A stretch of 64,000 bases of DNA, from the NCBI GenBank assembly GCA_018435055.1, contig JAHDOA010000018.1, positions 186,001 through 250,000 of the forward strand, read 5' to 3'. This stretch comes from Pelotomaculum sp. (GTDB lineage Bacteria > Bacillota > Desulfotomaculia > Desulfotomaculales > Pelotomaculaceae). Under the pieces are notes generated by a model. That model saw only the letters and a list, made by a program, of their open reading frames with translations, was not told where the DNA came from and searched no databases. The stretch's first letter is position 1; each line of letters opens with the position of its first letter. Both the position numbers and the translations under genes were made by a program. Positions 35,476-44,779 of this stretch are shown piece by piece.

Positions 35476-35506
35476 AAAGCCGCTTTTTAAAGCGGCTTTT
35501 AGTTTT
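35476..35506 (+). terminator. Convergent terminator between the CBS-ACT gene and rnjA
   Basis: AAAGCCGCTTT (35476-35486) and AAAGCGGCTTT (35489-35499) form a perfect 11-bp palindrome followed on plus by TAGTTTTACC. It can serve both converging transcripts. Confidence 0.75.
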
Positions 35507-35513
35507 ACCTTTG

Positions 35514-37178
35514 CTAGGCTTCCATAATAATTGGCAAGATCATGGGGCGTCTCCTGGTTTTTTCATAGAGATATTTCCCCACCGCGTCTCTGACCTGGGA
35601 TTTGATGCTTGCCCATTCTAATATGCCTTTTTCAGAGCATTTGTCCAGTGCGCTTTGCACCCTGGCTTTGGCTTCCTCTAACAGTACCTCCGACTCCCGC
35701 ACATAGACAAACCCCCTGGAGACAATATCCGGACCGGCGATCACTTGCTTGTTGTCACGATCCATAGTTAATACAATGATCAGGATACCGTCCTGTGAAA
35801 GCAATTTACGGTCTTTAAGCACAATATTTCCCACATCACCTACACCGAGCCCGTCAACCAAAACTTTCCCGGCTGCTACCCTGCCGGTGATACGTCCCGA
35901 ACGGCGGCTGAATTCAAGTACCTGTCCATTTTCAGCCACAATAATATTTTTCGGCAGCACTCCGACGTCTTTCGCCAATTCGGCATGTTTGATCAGCATC
36001 CTATACTCACCGTGGACCGGCACAAAAAATTTTGGCCGTACGAGGTTAAGCATCAGTTTAAGCTCTTCCTGGTTGGGATGGCCTGACACATGAATATCAT
36101 TAGCCAGCTCGTAAATAACTTTCGCGCCAAGCTTGAACAGCTGGTTGATTATGCGCGCGACCAACTTTTCATTACCCGGTATCGGCGCGGCCGAAATAAT
36201 TATTGTGTCACCCGGGTAAATATCCACCTGGCGGTGATCCGACAGGGCCATCCTGGTTAAGGCTGACATAGGTTCGCCCTGGCTCCCGGTAGTTAGGATG
36301 ACCACCTTGTTCCTGGCTAGTTTGCTGGCCTCGTCCAGTTCAATTAATATTCCCTCTGGAATATCCATGTAACCAAGTTCATTTGCTACACTGATTACAT
36401 TGACCATGCTCCGGCCTACTACAGCGACCTTGCGGTCATGCTTGTACGCTGCCTGGATAGCCTGCTGCAGCCGGTGTACGTTTGAAGCGAATGTAGTAAT
36501 AATAATGCGTTCAGTCGCCTGGCGGAAATTCTCGTCAAAGGTATTCCCCACAACCCTTTCGGACATGGTATAGCCCGGCCGTTCCGCATTTGTGCTGTCG
36601 GACATTAAAACCAGCACGCCCTTTTCCCCAAGCTGCGCCAGACGGTGGAAATCAGTCACCTGCCCGTCGACGGGGGTCAGGTCAAACTTGAAATCGCCAG
36701 TGTGCATAACAACACCCATCGGCGTATGTATCGCCAGTGCGACTGCGTCCGGTATGCTGTGTGAAACTCTGATAAACTCCACCTTAAAAAGTCCTATCTG
36801 GACGATGTCCCTTGGTTTGACCGTATTCAAGGAGACATTTTCAAGAATATTCTGTTCCTTGAGCTTACCTTCCAGCAGCCCGAGAGTAAGCCTGGTTCCA
36901 TATACCGGTACATTTAAATGGCGGAGCACATAAGGCAGGGAGCCAATATGGTCCTCATGACCATGGGTCAGGACAATTCCTTTTACAAATTCCATGTTTT
37001 CCTGTAGATAGGTTATATCCGGAATAACTATATCAATACCAAGCATTTCTTCTTCCGGAAACATTAAACCACAGTCAATGATTAAAATATTGTCCCTGAA
37101 TCTAACTACCATCATGTTTTTACCGATTTCCCCTAATCCACCCAGGGGTATTAGAGACAATTTGGTTTCTTTCGACAA
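35514..37178 (-). CDS. rnjA: Ribonuclease J
   Basis: Metallo-beta-lactamase/beta-CASP nuclease with 5'-3' exonuclease and endonuclease activity on mRNA and rRNA. The metal motif is LTHGHEDHIGS (HGHEDH at 72-77), followed by HTGDFKFD, SDSTNAERPG and the beta-CASP SGHPNQEELKLM and PVHGEYRML segments. The 554 aa are normal. The start is TTG 37178 behind GGAGGTGAGG. The place downstream of dapA is that of rnjB (ymfA) in Bacillus. Confidence 0.95.
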   Translation of the reverse strand: MSKETKLSLIPLGGLGEIGKNMMVVRFRDNILIIDCGLMFPEEEMLGIDIVIPDITYLQENMEFVKGIVLTHGHEDHIGSLPYVLRHLNVPVYGTRLTLGLLEGKLKEQNILENVSLNTVKPRDIVQIGLFKVEFIRVSHSIPDAVALAIHTPMGVVMHTGDFKFDLTPVDGQVTDFHRLAQLGEKGVLVLMSDSTNAERPGYTMSERVVGNTFDENFRQATERIIITTFASNVHRLQQAIQAAYKHDRKVAVVGRSMVNVISVANELGYMDIPEGILIELDEASKLARNKVVILTTGSQGEPMSALTRMALSDHRQVDIYPGDTIIISAAPIPGNEKLVARIINQLFKLGAKVIYELANDIHVSGHPNQEELKLMLNLVRPKFFVPVHGEYRMLIKHAELAKDVGVLPKNIIVAENGQVLEFSRRSGRITGRVAAGKVLVDGLGVGDVGNIVLKDRKLLSQDGILIIVLTMDRDNKQVIAGPDIVSRGFVYVRESEVLLEEAKARVQSALDKCSEKGILEWASIKSQVRDAVGKYLYEKTRRRPMILPIIMEA

Positions 37179-37226
37179 TTCCTCACCTCCTGTCTGAAAA
37201 ATTTTTAAAGGCTACTTACGTTAATC

Positions 37227-37251
37227 AGCCGCAGTTTTTAACTGCGGCTGT
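37227..37251 (-). terminator. Stem-loop overlapping the dapA stop codon
   Basis: CAGCCGCAGTT pairs with AACTGCGGCTG around a short loop; the dapA TAA (37238-37240) is inside it. The minus-strand continuation is ATTAACG, without a T-run, so it may be an RNA-processing or stability hairpin rather than a classic terminator. Confidence 0.5.
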
Positions 37252-38155
37252 TTAGTCCTGAATCGATACCCTGCAGCAATTCCATACTGTCCATCAGCCC
37301 TCTAATAAATTCTTTTTCCTGCTGGTTGGTTTCAACCAGCGGCAGCCTGGGCGCGCCAACCGGCCACCCCGCCATATTGAGGGCGCACTTGATCGGAACC
37401 GGGTTGGTAGTAATAAATATACATTTAAAGAAAGGGTATAGCCCCAGATGAATATTTTTGGCCAGGGTAACGTTTCCTGAAATAAAAGCATTAACCATTT
37501 CCTGCATACGCTCCCCAACCAGGTGCGACGCCACGCTTATAACCCCTTTTCCTCCCAGCGACAGGATCGGCAGGGTCAGCGAGTCGTCCCCGCTGTATAT
37601 GGAAAACCGATCCGGCAGTGACATCCTTAGCTCGCTAATCTGATCCATATTGCCGCTTGATTCTTTTATCGCCACGATATTGCCGATTTCAGCCAGGTTA
37701 GCTATGGTCCGGGGCAATAAGTTCACAGAGGTCCTGCCCGGGATATTATATATAATTATTGGCAAGTCGGTGCTTTCCGCCACTGATTTAAAATGCTCGA
37801 ACATCCCTTCCTGTGATGGCTTATTGTAATACGGGGCCACCAGCATAACACCATCTATACCAACCTTTTGAGCGGCTTGTGTCAGATTAATGCTTTCCGC
37901 GGTTGAATTGCCGCCGGTATTGGCGATAACCGGGGCTTCTCCTCCCACCTCTTCCACGACAACCTTAAACAACCTGATCTTTTCTTCTTTTGTGAGCGTG
38001 GGGCTTTCTCCCGTTGTTCCCGCAATTACCAGTCCATCTGATCCCGACTGGATCAGGCGCCTGGCCAGTTTTCCGGCCAGATCGAAATTTACGCTCAGGT
38101 CCCTGTTAAAAGGTGTCACCATTGCTGTCAAGATACGTCCAAAATCAGTGTTCAA
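37238..38155 (-). CDS. dapA: 4-hydroxy-tetrahydrodipicolinate synthase
   Basis: Aldol enzyme condensing pyruvate and aspartate semialdehyde, the branch point to lysine, diaminopimelate and spore dipicolinate. It has the TTGESPTLT region, [11 protein letters not shown], and the Schiff-base Lys in [11 protein letters not shown]. About 305 aa. I choose TTG 38155, preceded by AAGGTG; the GTG at 38164 lies in that SD. It follows dapG in the operon asd-dapG-dapA. Confidence 0.96.
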   Translation of the reverse strand: MNTDFGRILTAMVTPFNRDLSVNFDLAGKLARRLIQSGSDGLVIAGTTGESPTLTKEEKIRLFKVVVEEVGGEAPVIANTGGNSTAESINLTQAAQKVGIDGVMLVAPYYNKPSQEGMFEHFKSVAESTDLPIIIYNIPGRTSVNLLPRTIANLAEIGNIVAIKESSGNMDQISELRMSLPDRFSIYSGDDSLTLPILSLGGKGVISVASHLVGERMQEMVNAFISGNVTLAKNIHLGLYPFFKCIFITTNPVPIKCALNMAGWPVGAPRLPLVETNQQEKEFIRGLMDSMELLQGIDSGLNSRS

Positions 38156-38192
38156 GTCTATCACCTTCTTTTTATATTTCTATACGGATTAT

Positions 38193-39413
38193 CTACATTT
38201 CACTGCCAAACTGCCGATGCAAAGCGCGTATACTTTTTTCCATGTCCTCTTTCCTTACGAGGATCCAGATCGTTGTATAAGAATCGGCAGACTGCAGGAT
38301 CTGTATTTTTTCCCGGGCCAGCGTCTCTACAATCCTGGCCATTACACCTGGCACCCCTGTCATAGCCGCCCCTACCGCCGCTACCTTCGCGCAGTCGGGA
38401 AAAACCTCCGGATATATGCCCATGCCGTCTAAAACCTTGAGGGCTTTGGCAACTACAGAATTGCTTATAGTAAAAAGGACAGCTTCCGGACCGACATTTA
38501 TAAAATCGACGCTGATCCCCGCCAGAGCAAGCGCCTTGAACACGCGCCCCTGAAAATCCGGTATGTCAGAGGCATCCTTTGTTGATATCCTGAACCGGGT
38601 AATATCCTGAATATGCGTAATCCCTGTGATGGTCCGGTCCCCGGTAATATCGATGCTTTGATAGGACCTCTCGCGGGTCACCAGGGTACCAGGGGCATCA
38701 CTGAAAGTACATTTGATCCTGAGGGGTATGCTTTTCTGCATAACTATCTCAACTGCGCGCGGGTGGACCACCCTGGCGCCCTCACGGGCAAGCTGGCAGA
38801 TTTCATTGTAAGTAACCATCTCCAGCGGCCTGGCGTCAGCCACGATCCGCGGATCCGCCGTCATTATTCCTTCCACGTCGGTATAAATATCTACACTGGC
38901 CGCGTTTAGCGCAACCCCGAGAGCTGCAGCGGTAGTGTCACTGCCTCCCCGGCCCAGGGTCGTGATCTCCCCGTCTTCGGTAACACCCTGGAAGCCGGTG
39001 ACAATGACTATTTTTCCATCCCGCACGTTTTTTAATATGTTTTCCGGGTTAATTTTCAAAATTTTGCTGTTATTATGTTCAGCGCTGGTAATAATGCCGG
39101 CCTGCGCACCGGTCAGAAGAACAGCCGGACAACCTGTCTTCTGCAGGGTAGCGGCCAATATAACGCCAGATATGATTTCACCACAGTGCATTAACAGATC
39201 TGACTCGCGGGGCGAAAGTTCTTTGCCGCCTTCCCGCGCATAGGAGAGAAGCGTATCGGTGGCATAGGGTTCTCCCATGCGACCGATAGCTGAAACGACC
39301 ACCAGGGGGACATATCCCCGCTGCCGTGTTTCCAACACTCTGGAAACTACCTTCCCGCGCAAATCATCGTTTACCAGGGAAGTGCCTCCAAACTTAAGAA
39401 TAACAAATTCCAT
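38193..39413 (-). CDS. dapG: Aspartate kinase
   Basis: First enzyme of the aspartate pathway (406 aa). The amino-acid kinase domain starts FVILKFGGTSLVN and contains GRGGSDTTAAALG and VYTDVEG-like IYTDVEGIMTADPR. Two C-terminal ACT domains (from about 265) suggest feedback control by an end product. Position between asd and dapA, next to spoVF, matches B. subtilis dapG, the isozyme tied to diaminopimelate and dipicolinate. ATG 39413 follows GGGAGG. Confidence 0.94.
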   Translation of the reverse strand: MEFVILKFGGTSLVNDDLRGKVVSRVLETRQRGYVPLVVVSAIGRMGEPYATDTLLSYAREGGKELSPRESDLLMHCGEIISGVILAATLQKTGCPAVLLTGAQAGIITSAEHNNSKILKINPENILKNVRDGKIVIVTGFQGVTEDGEITTLGRGGSDTTAAALGVALNAASVDIYTDVEGIMTADPRIVADARPLEMVTYNEICQLAREGARVVHPRAVEIVMQKSIPLRIKCTFSDAPGTLVTRERSYQSIDITGDRTITGITHIQDITRFRISTKDASDIPDFQGRVFKALALAGISVDFINVGPEAVLFTISNSVVAKALKVLDGMGIYPEVFPDCAKVAAVGAAMTGVPGVMARIVETLAREKIQILQSADSYTTIWILVRKEDMEKSIRALHRQFGSEM

Positions 39414-39454
39414 GGCCGGCCTCCCTTAGATGTTTGCCGGTCTTAAAAATAAAA

Positions 39455-40474
39455 TTATTTACCCGGCAAGCACCCGTATTTAACTACCAGCTCAGCAATC
39501 TGGACCGTGTTTGTGGCCGCGCCCTTGCGGATCTGATCCGCCACCACCCAGATATTCAAGCCATTAGCGATCGAATTGTCTTCCCTGATCCGCCCCACAA
39601 AAACCTCATCGCGGTCCGAGGTAAATATTGGCATGGGATATTTCTTTTCAGCCGGGTCATCAATCACTATGATACCCGGGAACTGGGCAAATAGCTTTTT
39701 CGCCTCGGCGGCAGTGAGTTTTTTCTCAGTTTCTATATTAATTGCCTCGGAATGGCTGCGGGCCACCGGAACCCTTACCGTGGTAGCGGTAATGGCTATT
39801 GATTCATCGTGCAGTATCTTTTGGGTTTCGCGCACCATTTTCCATTCTTCCTTGGTATAATCCAGGTCCATGAAAACATCGATGTGCGGGATCAGGTTAA
39901 AAGCAATCTGGTAAGGGAATACTTTGGGGTTTATTTCTCCCTGTTCCATTAAGCTTTTTGACTGTGACATCAATTCATCTATGCCTTCCCGTCCGGCCCC
40001 CGATACGGCCTGGTAAGTCGCTACCACCACCCTTTTGATTACGGCGGCGTCATGTATAGGCTTTAAAGCCACCACCATTAGTATGGTTGAACAATTGGGG
40101 TTGGCAATAATGCCTTTATGCCACTTCACATCCTCCGGATTGACCTCCGGCACTACCAGCGGCACTGCGGGGTCCATCCTGAAATTGCTGCTGTTGTCAA
40201 TTACTACTGCCCCTCTTTCAACCGCTGCCTGACCAAATTCCTTACTGGCGATCCCGCCGGCGAAAAGGGCAATATCCGCCCCGTTAAAAGAATCGGGTGT
40301 CGTTACCTCGACAACATACGGTTTTCCCCGGAAGAACAGCTCTTTACCTGCGGATCTAGTGGTCGCGCACAATTTTAGCTCTCCCACCGGAAAATTGCGC
40401 TCCTCCAGTATTTTAATCAGTTCCTGGCCCACTGCGCCACTGGCGCCGACAATTGCTACATTGTACTTTTTCAT
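39455..40474 (-). CDS. asd: Aspartate-semialdehyde dehydrogenase
   Basis: NADPH-dependent reduction of aspartyl phosphate. Nucleotide motif GASGAVGQE is at about 10-18. The active Cys is in NPNCSTILMV (about C128), and a His lies in RVPVARSHSEAI. ATG 40474 has GGGGGA 8 nt upstream and gives the usual MKKYNVAIVGASG start of about 340 aa. It lies between spoVFB and dapG. Confidence 0.96.
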   Translation of the reverse strand: MKKYNVAIVGASGAVGQELIKILEERNFPVGELKLCATTRSAGKELFFRGKPYVVEVTTPDSFNGADIALFAGGIASKEFGQAAVERGAVVIDNSSNFRMDPAVPLVVPEVNPEDVKWHKGIIANPNCSTILMVVALKPIHDAAVIKRVVVATYQAVSGAGREGIDELMSQSKSLMEQGEINPKVFPYQIAFNLIPHIDVFMDLDYTKEEWKMVRETQKILHDESIAITATTVRVPVARSHSEAINIETEKKLTAAEAKKLFAQFPGIIVIDDPAEKKYPMPIFTSDRDEVFVGRIREDNSIANGLNIWVVADQIRKGAATNTVQIAELVVKYGCLPGK

Positions 40475-40543
40475 GTCTGATTCCCCCATTTAACAACATT
40501 AATTATTTAATATATTTCAAAATCAGGTAAATAGTACTTGATT

Positions 40544-41128
40544 CTAATAAGAAGTTAATACGGGTTGATACTGCTTTCCTTTTAGCGCCTCAAGCACTGT
40601 TTCTGTGACAAGATCCCATTTTGCTACTAAAGAATTCGGTTTTTCCACGGGATTATCCTGTCCGAAAGGCACCATGTAAATATTTTTTACATTTAGCAAC
40701 AGTCCGATATTTTTAGCGTTTAAACCCAGACCGTCATTCGTGGATATGCCCAGCACCACCGGTCTCTGGTTGCGCAGGTGTGCCTTTACAGACATCAACA
40801 CCGCCCCGTCGGTAATACCGTTGGCGATTTTAGCCAGTGTGTTTCCAGTGCACGGCGCTACCACCATTATATCAAATAATTTCTTCGGACCGACGTCTTC
40901 TACTTCTGTAATAGTTTTGAAAGCTGGTCTTCCAGTAAAGCTAAAAAGCATCTTTTCCCACTTTTCACCGGTACCGTATCTGGTATCCGTGGCGTCAACA
41001 GAGCTGCTGATGATGGGAAATATCTCGGCACCCTCATTAACTAATTTGCGTGCCTGCGGCAACGCCTGGTCAAGACAACAGTGCGATCCGGTCAGGGCAA
41101 AACCGACTCTAATCCCTTTTAAACACAT
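40544..41128 (-). CDS. spoVFB: Dipicolinate synthase subunit B
   Basis: Flavoprotein-like subunit of the enzyme that oxidises dihydrodipicolinate to dipicolinic acid in the mother cell. GFALTGSHCCLDQ and VVAPCTGNTLAKIANGITD are typical of DpaB. ATG 41128 with GGAGGTG gives about 194 aa; the longer reading overlaps spoVFA only through its SD. It marks the genome as that of a spore former. Confidence 0.95.
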   Translation of the reverse strand: MCLKGIRVGFALTGSHCCLDQALPQARKLVNEGAEIFPIISSSVDATDTRYGTGEKWEKMLFSFTGRPAFKTITEVEDVGPKKLFDIMVVAPCTGNTLAKIANGITDGAVLMSVKAHLRNQRPVVLGISTNDGLGLNAKNIGLLLNVKNIYMVPFGQDNPVEKPNSLVAKWDLVTETVLEALKGKQYQPVLTSY

Positions 41129-41157
41129 ATAAAGCACCTCCGTAACCAATAGCCGCA

Positions 41158-42060
41158 TTAATTACCGGCCATTTCCTCGTACAATAACCCGGTGATCACT
41201 TTTGCCAGAATCCGGCCAGCAGTTTTTGGCGCTACTTTGCCTGGCAGACCCGGCGCCAGGATAGCCTTGACACCAATATTTGCCGCCCTCTGGAAATCGA
41301 CTCCTCCCGGCGCTGAAGCCAAATCTATGATCAACGCGCCGGGAGGCACCTTATCCAGTACGGCGCCCGTTAAAACCGGCACAGGGATGGTATTGAATAT
41401 CACGTCAGCCTCTCCCAGGTAATGGGACATCCCGGCAAAGGGTACGGGAATAAGGTTTAATTCGGTGATCCTGGCCAGGTGTTCAGGTCTTCTGGCAACA
41501 ACCCTGGTTCTGGCGCCCATGGCGCCGAGGAGACGTGCCAGGGTTGCCCCGGTCCTGCCAAACCCCAGGACGAAGGCACAGCTGCCGTGAATGGTGATGG
41601 GCAGCATTTCCATCGCCATTTGAACGGCTCCTTCTGCTGTGGGTATGGAATTCAAAATAGCTACTTCATTCAGCTTCATCAATTCAATCAGACGAAGTCC
41701 TGACACCGCAGCTATTTTAGCCAGATATGATCCCGCCACCCCTGTAAAGATTGGAATATCCGGGGGAATGCGCGCCGCCAGCTCTCTGGTAAAGGACAGG
41801 GGCTGGGGGGCCATAGGGCAGTATAGTTGCCCTTTATCATTCACTCCCGGCGCCGGCAGGACCACCGCCGTTACACCTGCCAGGCATGCTTCAGGTTCCC
41901 TGAAGTAATTAACCCCGGCCGGTAAAACGTCGGCAGGCAATCCCGCAGCGTTTACAACAGCTCCGGATGCCGCCAGTTCTTCCACTATTACCAGTGACCT
42001 GGCGTCACCGCCCAAGACGGCGATGCCCATCTTCTTCAGGTTGATCTGCACGTCCCTCAA
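41158..42060 (-). CDS. spoVFA: Dipicolinate synthase subunit A
   Basis: Rossmann-fold subunit of dipicolinate synthase (300 aa). The N-terminal IAVLGGDARSLVIVEELA and the second nucleotide site AFVLGFGRTGATLARLLGAMG are characteristic. It sits directly before spoVFB (30 nt before its start codon) and after dapB, so dipicolinate and lysine genes share one cluster. The start appears to be TTG 42060 behind AAGGAG. Confidence 0.95.
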   Translation of the reverse strand: MRDVQINLKKMGIAVLGGDARSLVIVEELAASGAVVNAAGLPADVLPAGVNYFREPEACLAGVTAVVLPAPGVNDKGQLYCPMAPQPLSFTRELAARIPPDIPIFTGVAGSYLAKIAAVSGLRLIELMKLNEVAILNSIPTAEGAVQMAMEMLPITIHGSCAFVLGFGRTGATLARLLGAMGARTRVVARRPEHLARITELNLIPVPFAGMSHYLGEADVIFNTIPVPVLTGAVLDKVPPGALIIDLASAPGGVDFQRAANIGVKAILAPGLPGKVAPKTAGRILAKVITGLLYEEMAGN

Positions 42061-42137
42061 AACTCCTTATGAGACTTTGTCTCGCGGCTACAACATTATA
42101 TGAGTTTCAGGAAACGGAGGTGCCTATTTATATTTAG

Positions 42138-42947
42138 TTATACTGTTTCAAATAGCAACTTATCTAAACCATACACCACCTTGTCCAAATGCAATGACCT
42201 GCGAACAGCTAACAGGACACCAGGCATAAATGACTCCCTGGTAATAGAATCGTGCCTGATCGTAAGGGTTTGTCCCAGTCCGCCAAGAATTACTTCCTGG
42301 TGTGCCACCAATCCCGGCAGTCTGACACTGTGAATGCGGATCCCCCCTGTATATTTGCCGCCTCGTGATCCGGGGAGGGTCTCTATTTCAGCGGCCAGTC
42401 CCTGTTGGTACTCATCTCCCCGCCGCTCTAGAATTAATTCAGCTGTTTTTATTGCCGTACCTGAAGGAGCGTCAATTTTTTTATCGTGGTGCATTTCAAT
42501 TATCTCCACATCCGGCAAAAAACGGGCAGCTTCAGCGGCGCACCTCATCATTAAAATCGCGCCAATAGCAAAATTCGGCGCTATCAGGCCGCCGATCCCC
42601 TTTTTTTCAGAAAGATCGATTATTTCTTTAATCTGTCCGGCATCGAGACCTGTTGTCCCAATAACCGGCCTCACCCCATACGCAAGGTACTTTAAAGCGT
42701 TACGGTATACCGACTGGGGCTCGGTAAAATCTACTGCCACGTCCGGGCGCTTTATTTTTAGGAATTCCTCCAGATTGTTTTCAATATTTATACCTGTCCT
42801 GCCACATTCGATGATCTGCCCGATATCTGTGCCTTCGCTCCGGCTGTCAACAGCGCCGGCCAATACCATGTCATCCGCGTTCCATACGGTTCTGGCAGCT
42901 TCACGGCCCATCCTCCCGCACGCGCCAGAAACCATTACCTCTATCAA
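42138..42947 (-). CDS. dapB: 4-hydroxy-tetrahydrodipicolinate reductase
   Basis: NAD(P)H-dependent reductase after DapA. The dinucleotide motif is SGACGRMGREAAR, the catalytic region EMHHDKKIDAPSGTA, and GTTGLDAGQ precedes the NAPNFAIGAIL-like LIAPNFAIGAILMM. About 269 aa. TTG 42947 is preceded by AAGGGGGT at good spacing; the in-frame TTG 42965 lies upstream of that SD. In Bacillus dapB lies elsewhere, so its placement before spoVFA is a local feature. Confidence 0.94.
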   Translation of the reverse strand: MIEVMVSGACGRMGREAARTVWNADDMVLAGAVDSRSEGTDIGQIIECGRTGINIENNLEEFLKIKRPDVAVDFTEPQSVYRNALKYLAYGVRPVIGTTGLDAGQIKEIIDLSEKKGIGGLIAPNFAIGAILMMRCAAEAARFLPDVEIIEMHHDKKIDAPSGTAIKTAELILERRGDEYQQGLAAEIETLPGSRGGKYTGGIRIHSVRLPGLVAHQEVILGGLGQTLTIRHDSITRESFMPGVLLAVRRSLHLDKVVYGLDKLLFETV

Positions 42948-43044
42948 TCCCGTACCCCCTTGCAAAAAAATAAAAATCCACTGTATGGCTTATACAAAAC
43001 TAATTTTCGTATATAAAAAAAAATATGTCAATATTTTAATAATT

Positions 43045-43260
43045 TTAAAATTGCGTTTCGGAAATAATATTTGCAGTTTTCTGTCTCATCTCCGGTACCA
43101 CTAAAACGTCTCCATTGTTGCCGCCCCCCGGCAGCAGGCGACAACTGAATTCAGCAAGCGGATATCCCGTGCCGCCTGTCAAAAGATAATATTTTGTTCC
43201 GTTTGACTGATAGTTAAAAACCACGTTGACATCTTTAATAAAGCTTTCCTGATCGCCCAT
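43045..43260 (-). CDS. Unknown 71-aa protein next to the SDH_sah-type protease
   Basis: I do not recognise a family. It is small and soluble, with a Gly-rich middle (YYLLTGGTGYPLAEF, RLLPGGGNNGDVL) and no membrane span. The AGGAGGATAGT SD before ATG 43260 is strong, supporting translation. It starts about 36 nt after the SDH_sah-type gene and is probably co-transcribed with it. The 79 nt between it and dapB hold only A/T-rich sequence. Confidence 0.6.
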   Translation of the reverse strand: MGDQESFIKDVNVVFNYQSNGTKYYLLTGGTGYPLAEFSCRLLPGGGNNGDVLVVPEMRQKTANIISETQF

Positions 43261-43295
43261 ATACTATCCTCCTGAAAATGTTATATATAGCACAT

Positions 43296-44282
43296 TTATT
43301 TAATTGTCCGCCATCTCTGTTTAAGTATATTTACCTTGACCTGTCCCGCTTCAGGGTAGTCATGCCTCTCCAGGACGCCTGAAAAAACAAACGCGTCTGA
43401 TCCATATACTGACTCCACAAAACCGCTAGTCACCTCAAATTCACAGCTTACTCCCCGGAGTTGCTCAGACGGATTGAACGGCTCGGACAAAGCCAGTTCT
43501 TCAGCATAGTCCAGGTAAAGGGACCATATCAGCGGTTCCAGCCTTGCATCCGGTTTGACCACTGGAAGGGTTATTTCATCCGCTGCTTCCCGTCTCGATA
43601 TCATGTGGTTGTGGGCATATAGCTTTTCAGTAAGATTATCAACAATGTGCTCTATGCGCCCTTCCGCCAAAGGCTGCTGGTGCATAGCCAGCATTTTTTT
43701 GGCCATCGACCGGATTAGCATATAATTGCGGTGGACATTCCCAAGAGCCAGCGGGTGTATTTTTTCTACCAGGATGGTAAAAGCCTTTACCTGCTGGTCA
43801 CTGCTGCAGACACCGGCCTTTTCCCCGGCCAGTGCCAGGTATGAATAAACATCTTCAATATTAACCGGAATTCTGGCGCTTGGATTGTTTGGATCCTGCG
43901 GGTTAAAAGCATTGACTACACTGGGGTCAATAGGACCCAGTTCAGCCAGCCTGCTCATTACCAACTCGTCCGCGCCCAGGCACAGCAGCGTCCCGGCACT
44001 GTAGCATCTAAAAGGGATTAGCACACAAAACCTGTCAGCGTACTCACGGATCAGATGAACCAGCCGCCAGGGTGTAAGCACATCACCGCCGCGTGTATAC
44101 AGCATTAGATCAATTTGCCGGCTATCCCCGCACATCTCCAGGTGCCTGTAAAAAACCTGCGTCACATCAGGAGCTATCCTGGTATTTACATTATCGCGAT
44201 CCCCGGTAATATAACAGATTACCGAAGAACCTCTCAGTTCACCTATTTTTTTTATTATCTCCACCCTGTGCTGTCGGGCCAT
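43296..44282 (-). CDS. SDH_sah-family serine protease (ClpP fold)
   Basis: About 328-aa ClpP-fold protein matching the SDH_sah (serine dehydrogenase proteinase) family: YTRGGDVLTPWRLVHLI, the presumed nucleophile Ser in IPFRCYSAGTLLCLGADEL, then LAELGPIDPSV. No transmembrane span is visible. ATG 44282 has TGGAGG 7 nt upstream; the longer start at 44309 has no SD. The family is poorly characterised and its natural substrate unknown. It is inserted between ymxH and dapB relative to Bacillus. Confidence 0.85.
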   Translation of the reverse strand: MARQHRVEIIKKIGELRGSSVICYITGDRDNVNTRIAPDVTQVFYRHLEMCGDSRQIDLMLYTRGGDVLTPWRLVHLIREYADRFCVLIPFRCYSAGTLLCLGADELVMSRLAELGPIDPSVVNAFNPQDPNNPSARIPVNIEDVYSYLALAGEKAGVCSSDQQVKAFTILVEKIHPLALGNVHRNYMLIRSMAKKMLAMHQQPLAEGRIEHIVDNLTEKLYAHNHMISRREAADEITLPVVKPDARLEPLIWSLYLDYAEELALSEPFNPSEQLRGVSCEFEVTSGFVESVYGSDAFVFSGVLERHDYPEAGQVKVNILKQRWRTIK

Positions 44283-44400
44283 GCCGTGCCTCCATTTTGG
44301 ATATTTCATATTTTAGTATGTCAACCTGAGGCGCTCTTAATAACACCTGTTTAAATCATGATAAAAAAATTCCATGCTTTGCATGGAATTTTAAGTACCA

Positions 44401-44476
44401 GACAGCGGAATGGGGACAAATCGGAACGGGGACACACCTTTGTTTGGAGATTAGCTTTGATGCTGAGGAATGTTCC
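44401..44476 (+). repeat. Dispersed intergenic repeat, copy 1 (GACAGCGGAATGGGGACA)
   Basis: Starts with GACAGCGGAATGGGGACA (44401-44418), followed by a second GGGGACA unit and GCTGAGGAATGTTCCCGA (about 44461-44478). Both motifs recur in the same order and spacing class on the minus strand at 63190-63105. It looks like a decayed REP-type element; no transposase gene is present here. Confidence 0.7.
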
Positions 44477-44486
44477 CGATGATGTT

Positions 44487-44756
44487 TCACATCTGGTAGC
44501 GCTGGTAAAGCGGGCTGGTCTGATCCAACTCGACAATGATAACTTCCGTGCCAATCTTTTTTACCGCATTCCACGGTATAATCAGATGCTGCCTGTCCAC
44601 CCACAAACTGATCAAATTATTTTTTCTGGGGAGTATAATTGACTGGATATCACCCGATTCAATATCGACGGTAATGTCTGAATCCCCCACTACGCCCAGA
44701 CGCCGCCCGTTATTAATATTTATTATTTCTTTGCCGACAAGCTCACCCATTCTCAT
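44487..44756 (-). CDS. ymxH: YlmC/YmxH-family PRC-barrel sporulation protein
   Basis: PRC-barrel-like protein of 89 aa (MGELVGKEIININNGRRLG ... GDIQSIILPRKN), the YlmC/YmxH family common in spore formers. The exact function is unknown. GGAGG precedes ATG 44756. In Bacillus ymxH lies between mlpA and spoVFA, as it nearly does here, which supports the assignment. Confidence 0.88.
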   Translation of the reverse strand: MRMGELVGKEIININNGRRLGVVGDSDITVDIESGDIQSIILPRKNNLISLWVDRQHLIIPWNAVKKIGTEVIIVELDQTSPLYQRYQM

Positions 44757-44779
44757 CCTTATAACCTCCGGTTTTTTGT

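Noticed and set aside
37227-37251. Considered a strong intrinsic terminator after dapA
   Set aside because: The stem is strong but no T-run follows on the minus strand; kept only as a stem-loop with lower confidence.
39300-39320. GGGACATATCCCC string resembling the intergenic palindromes
   Set aside because: It lies inside the aspartate kinase coding sequence and is explained by codons there.
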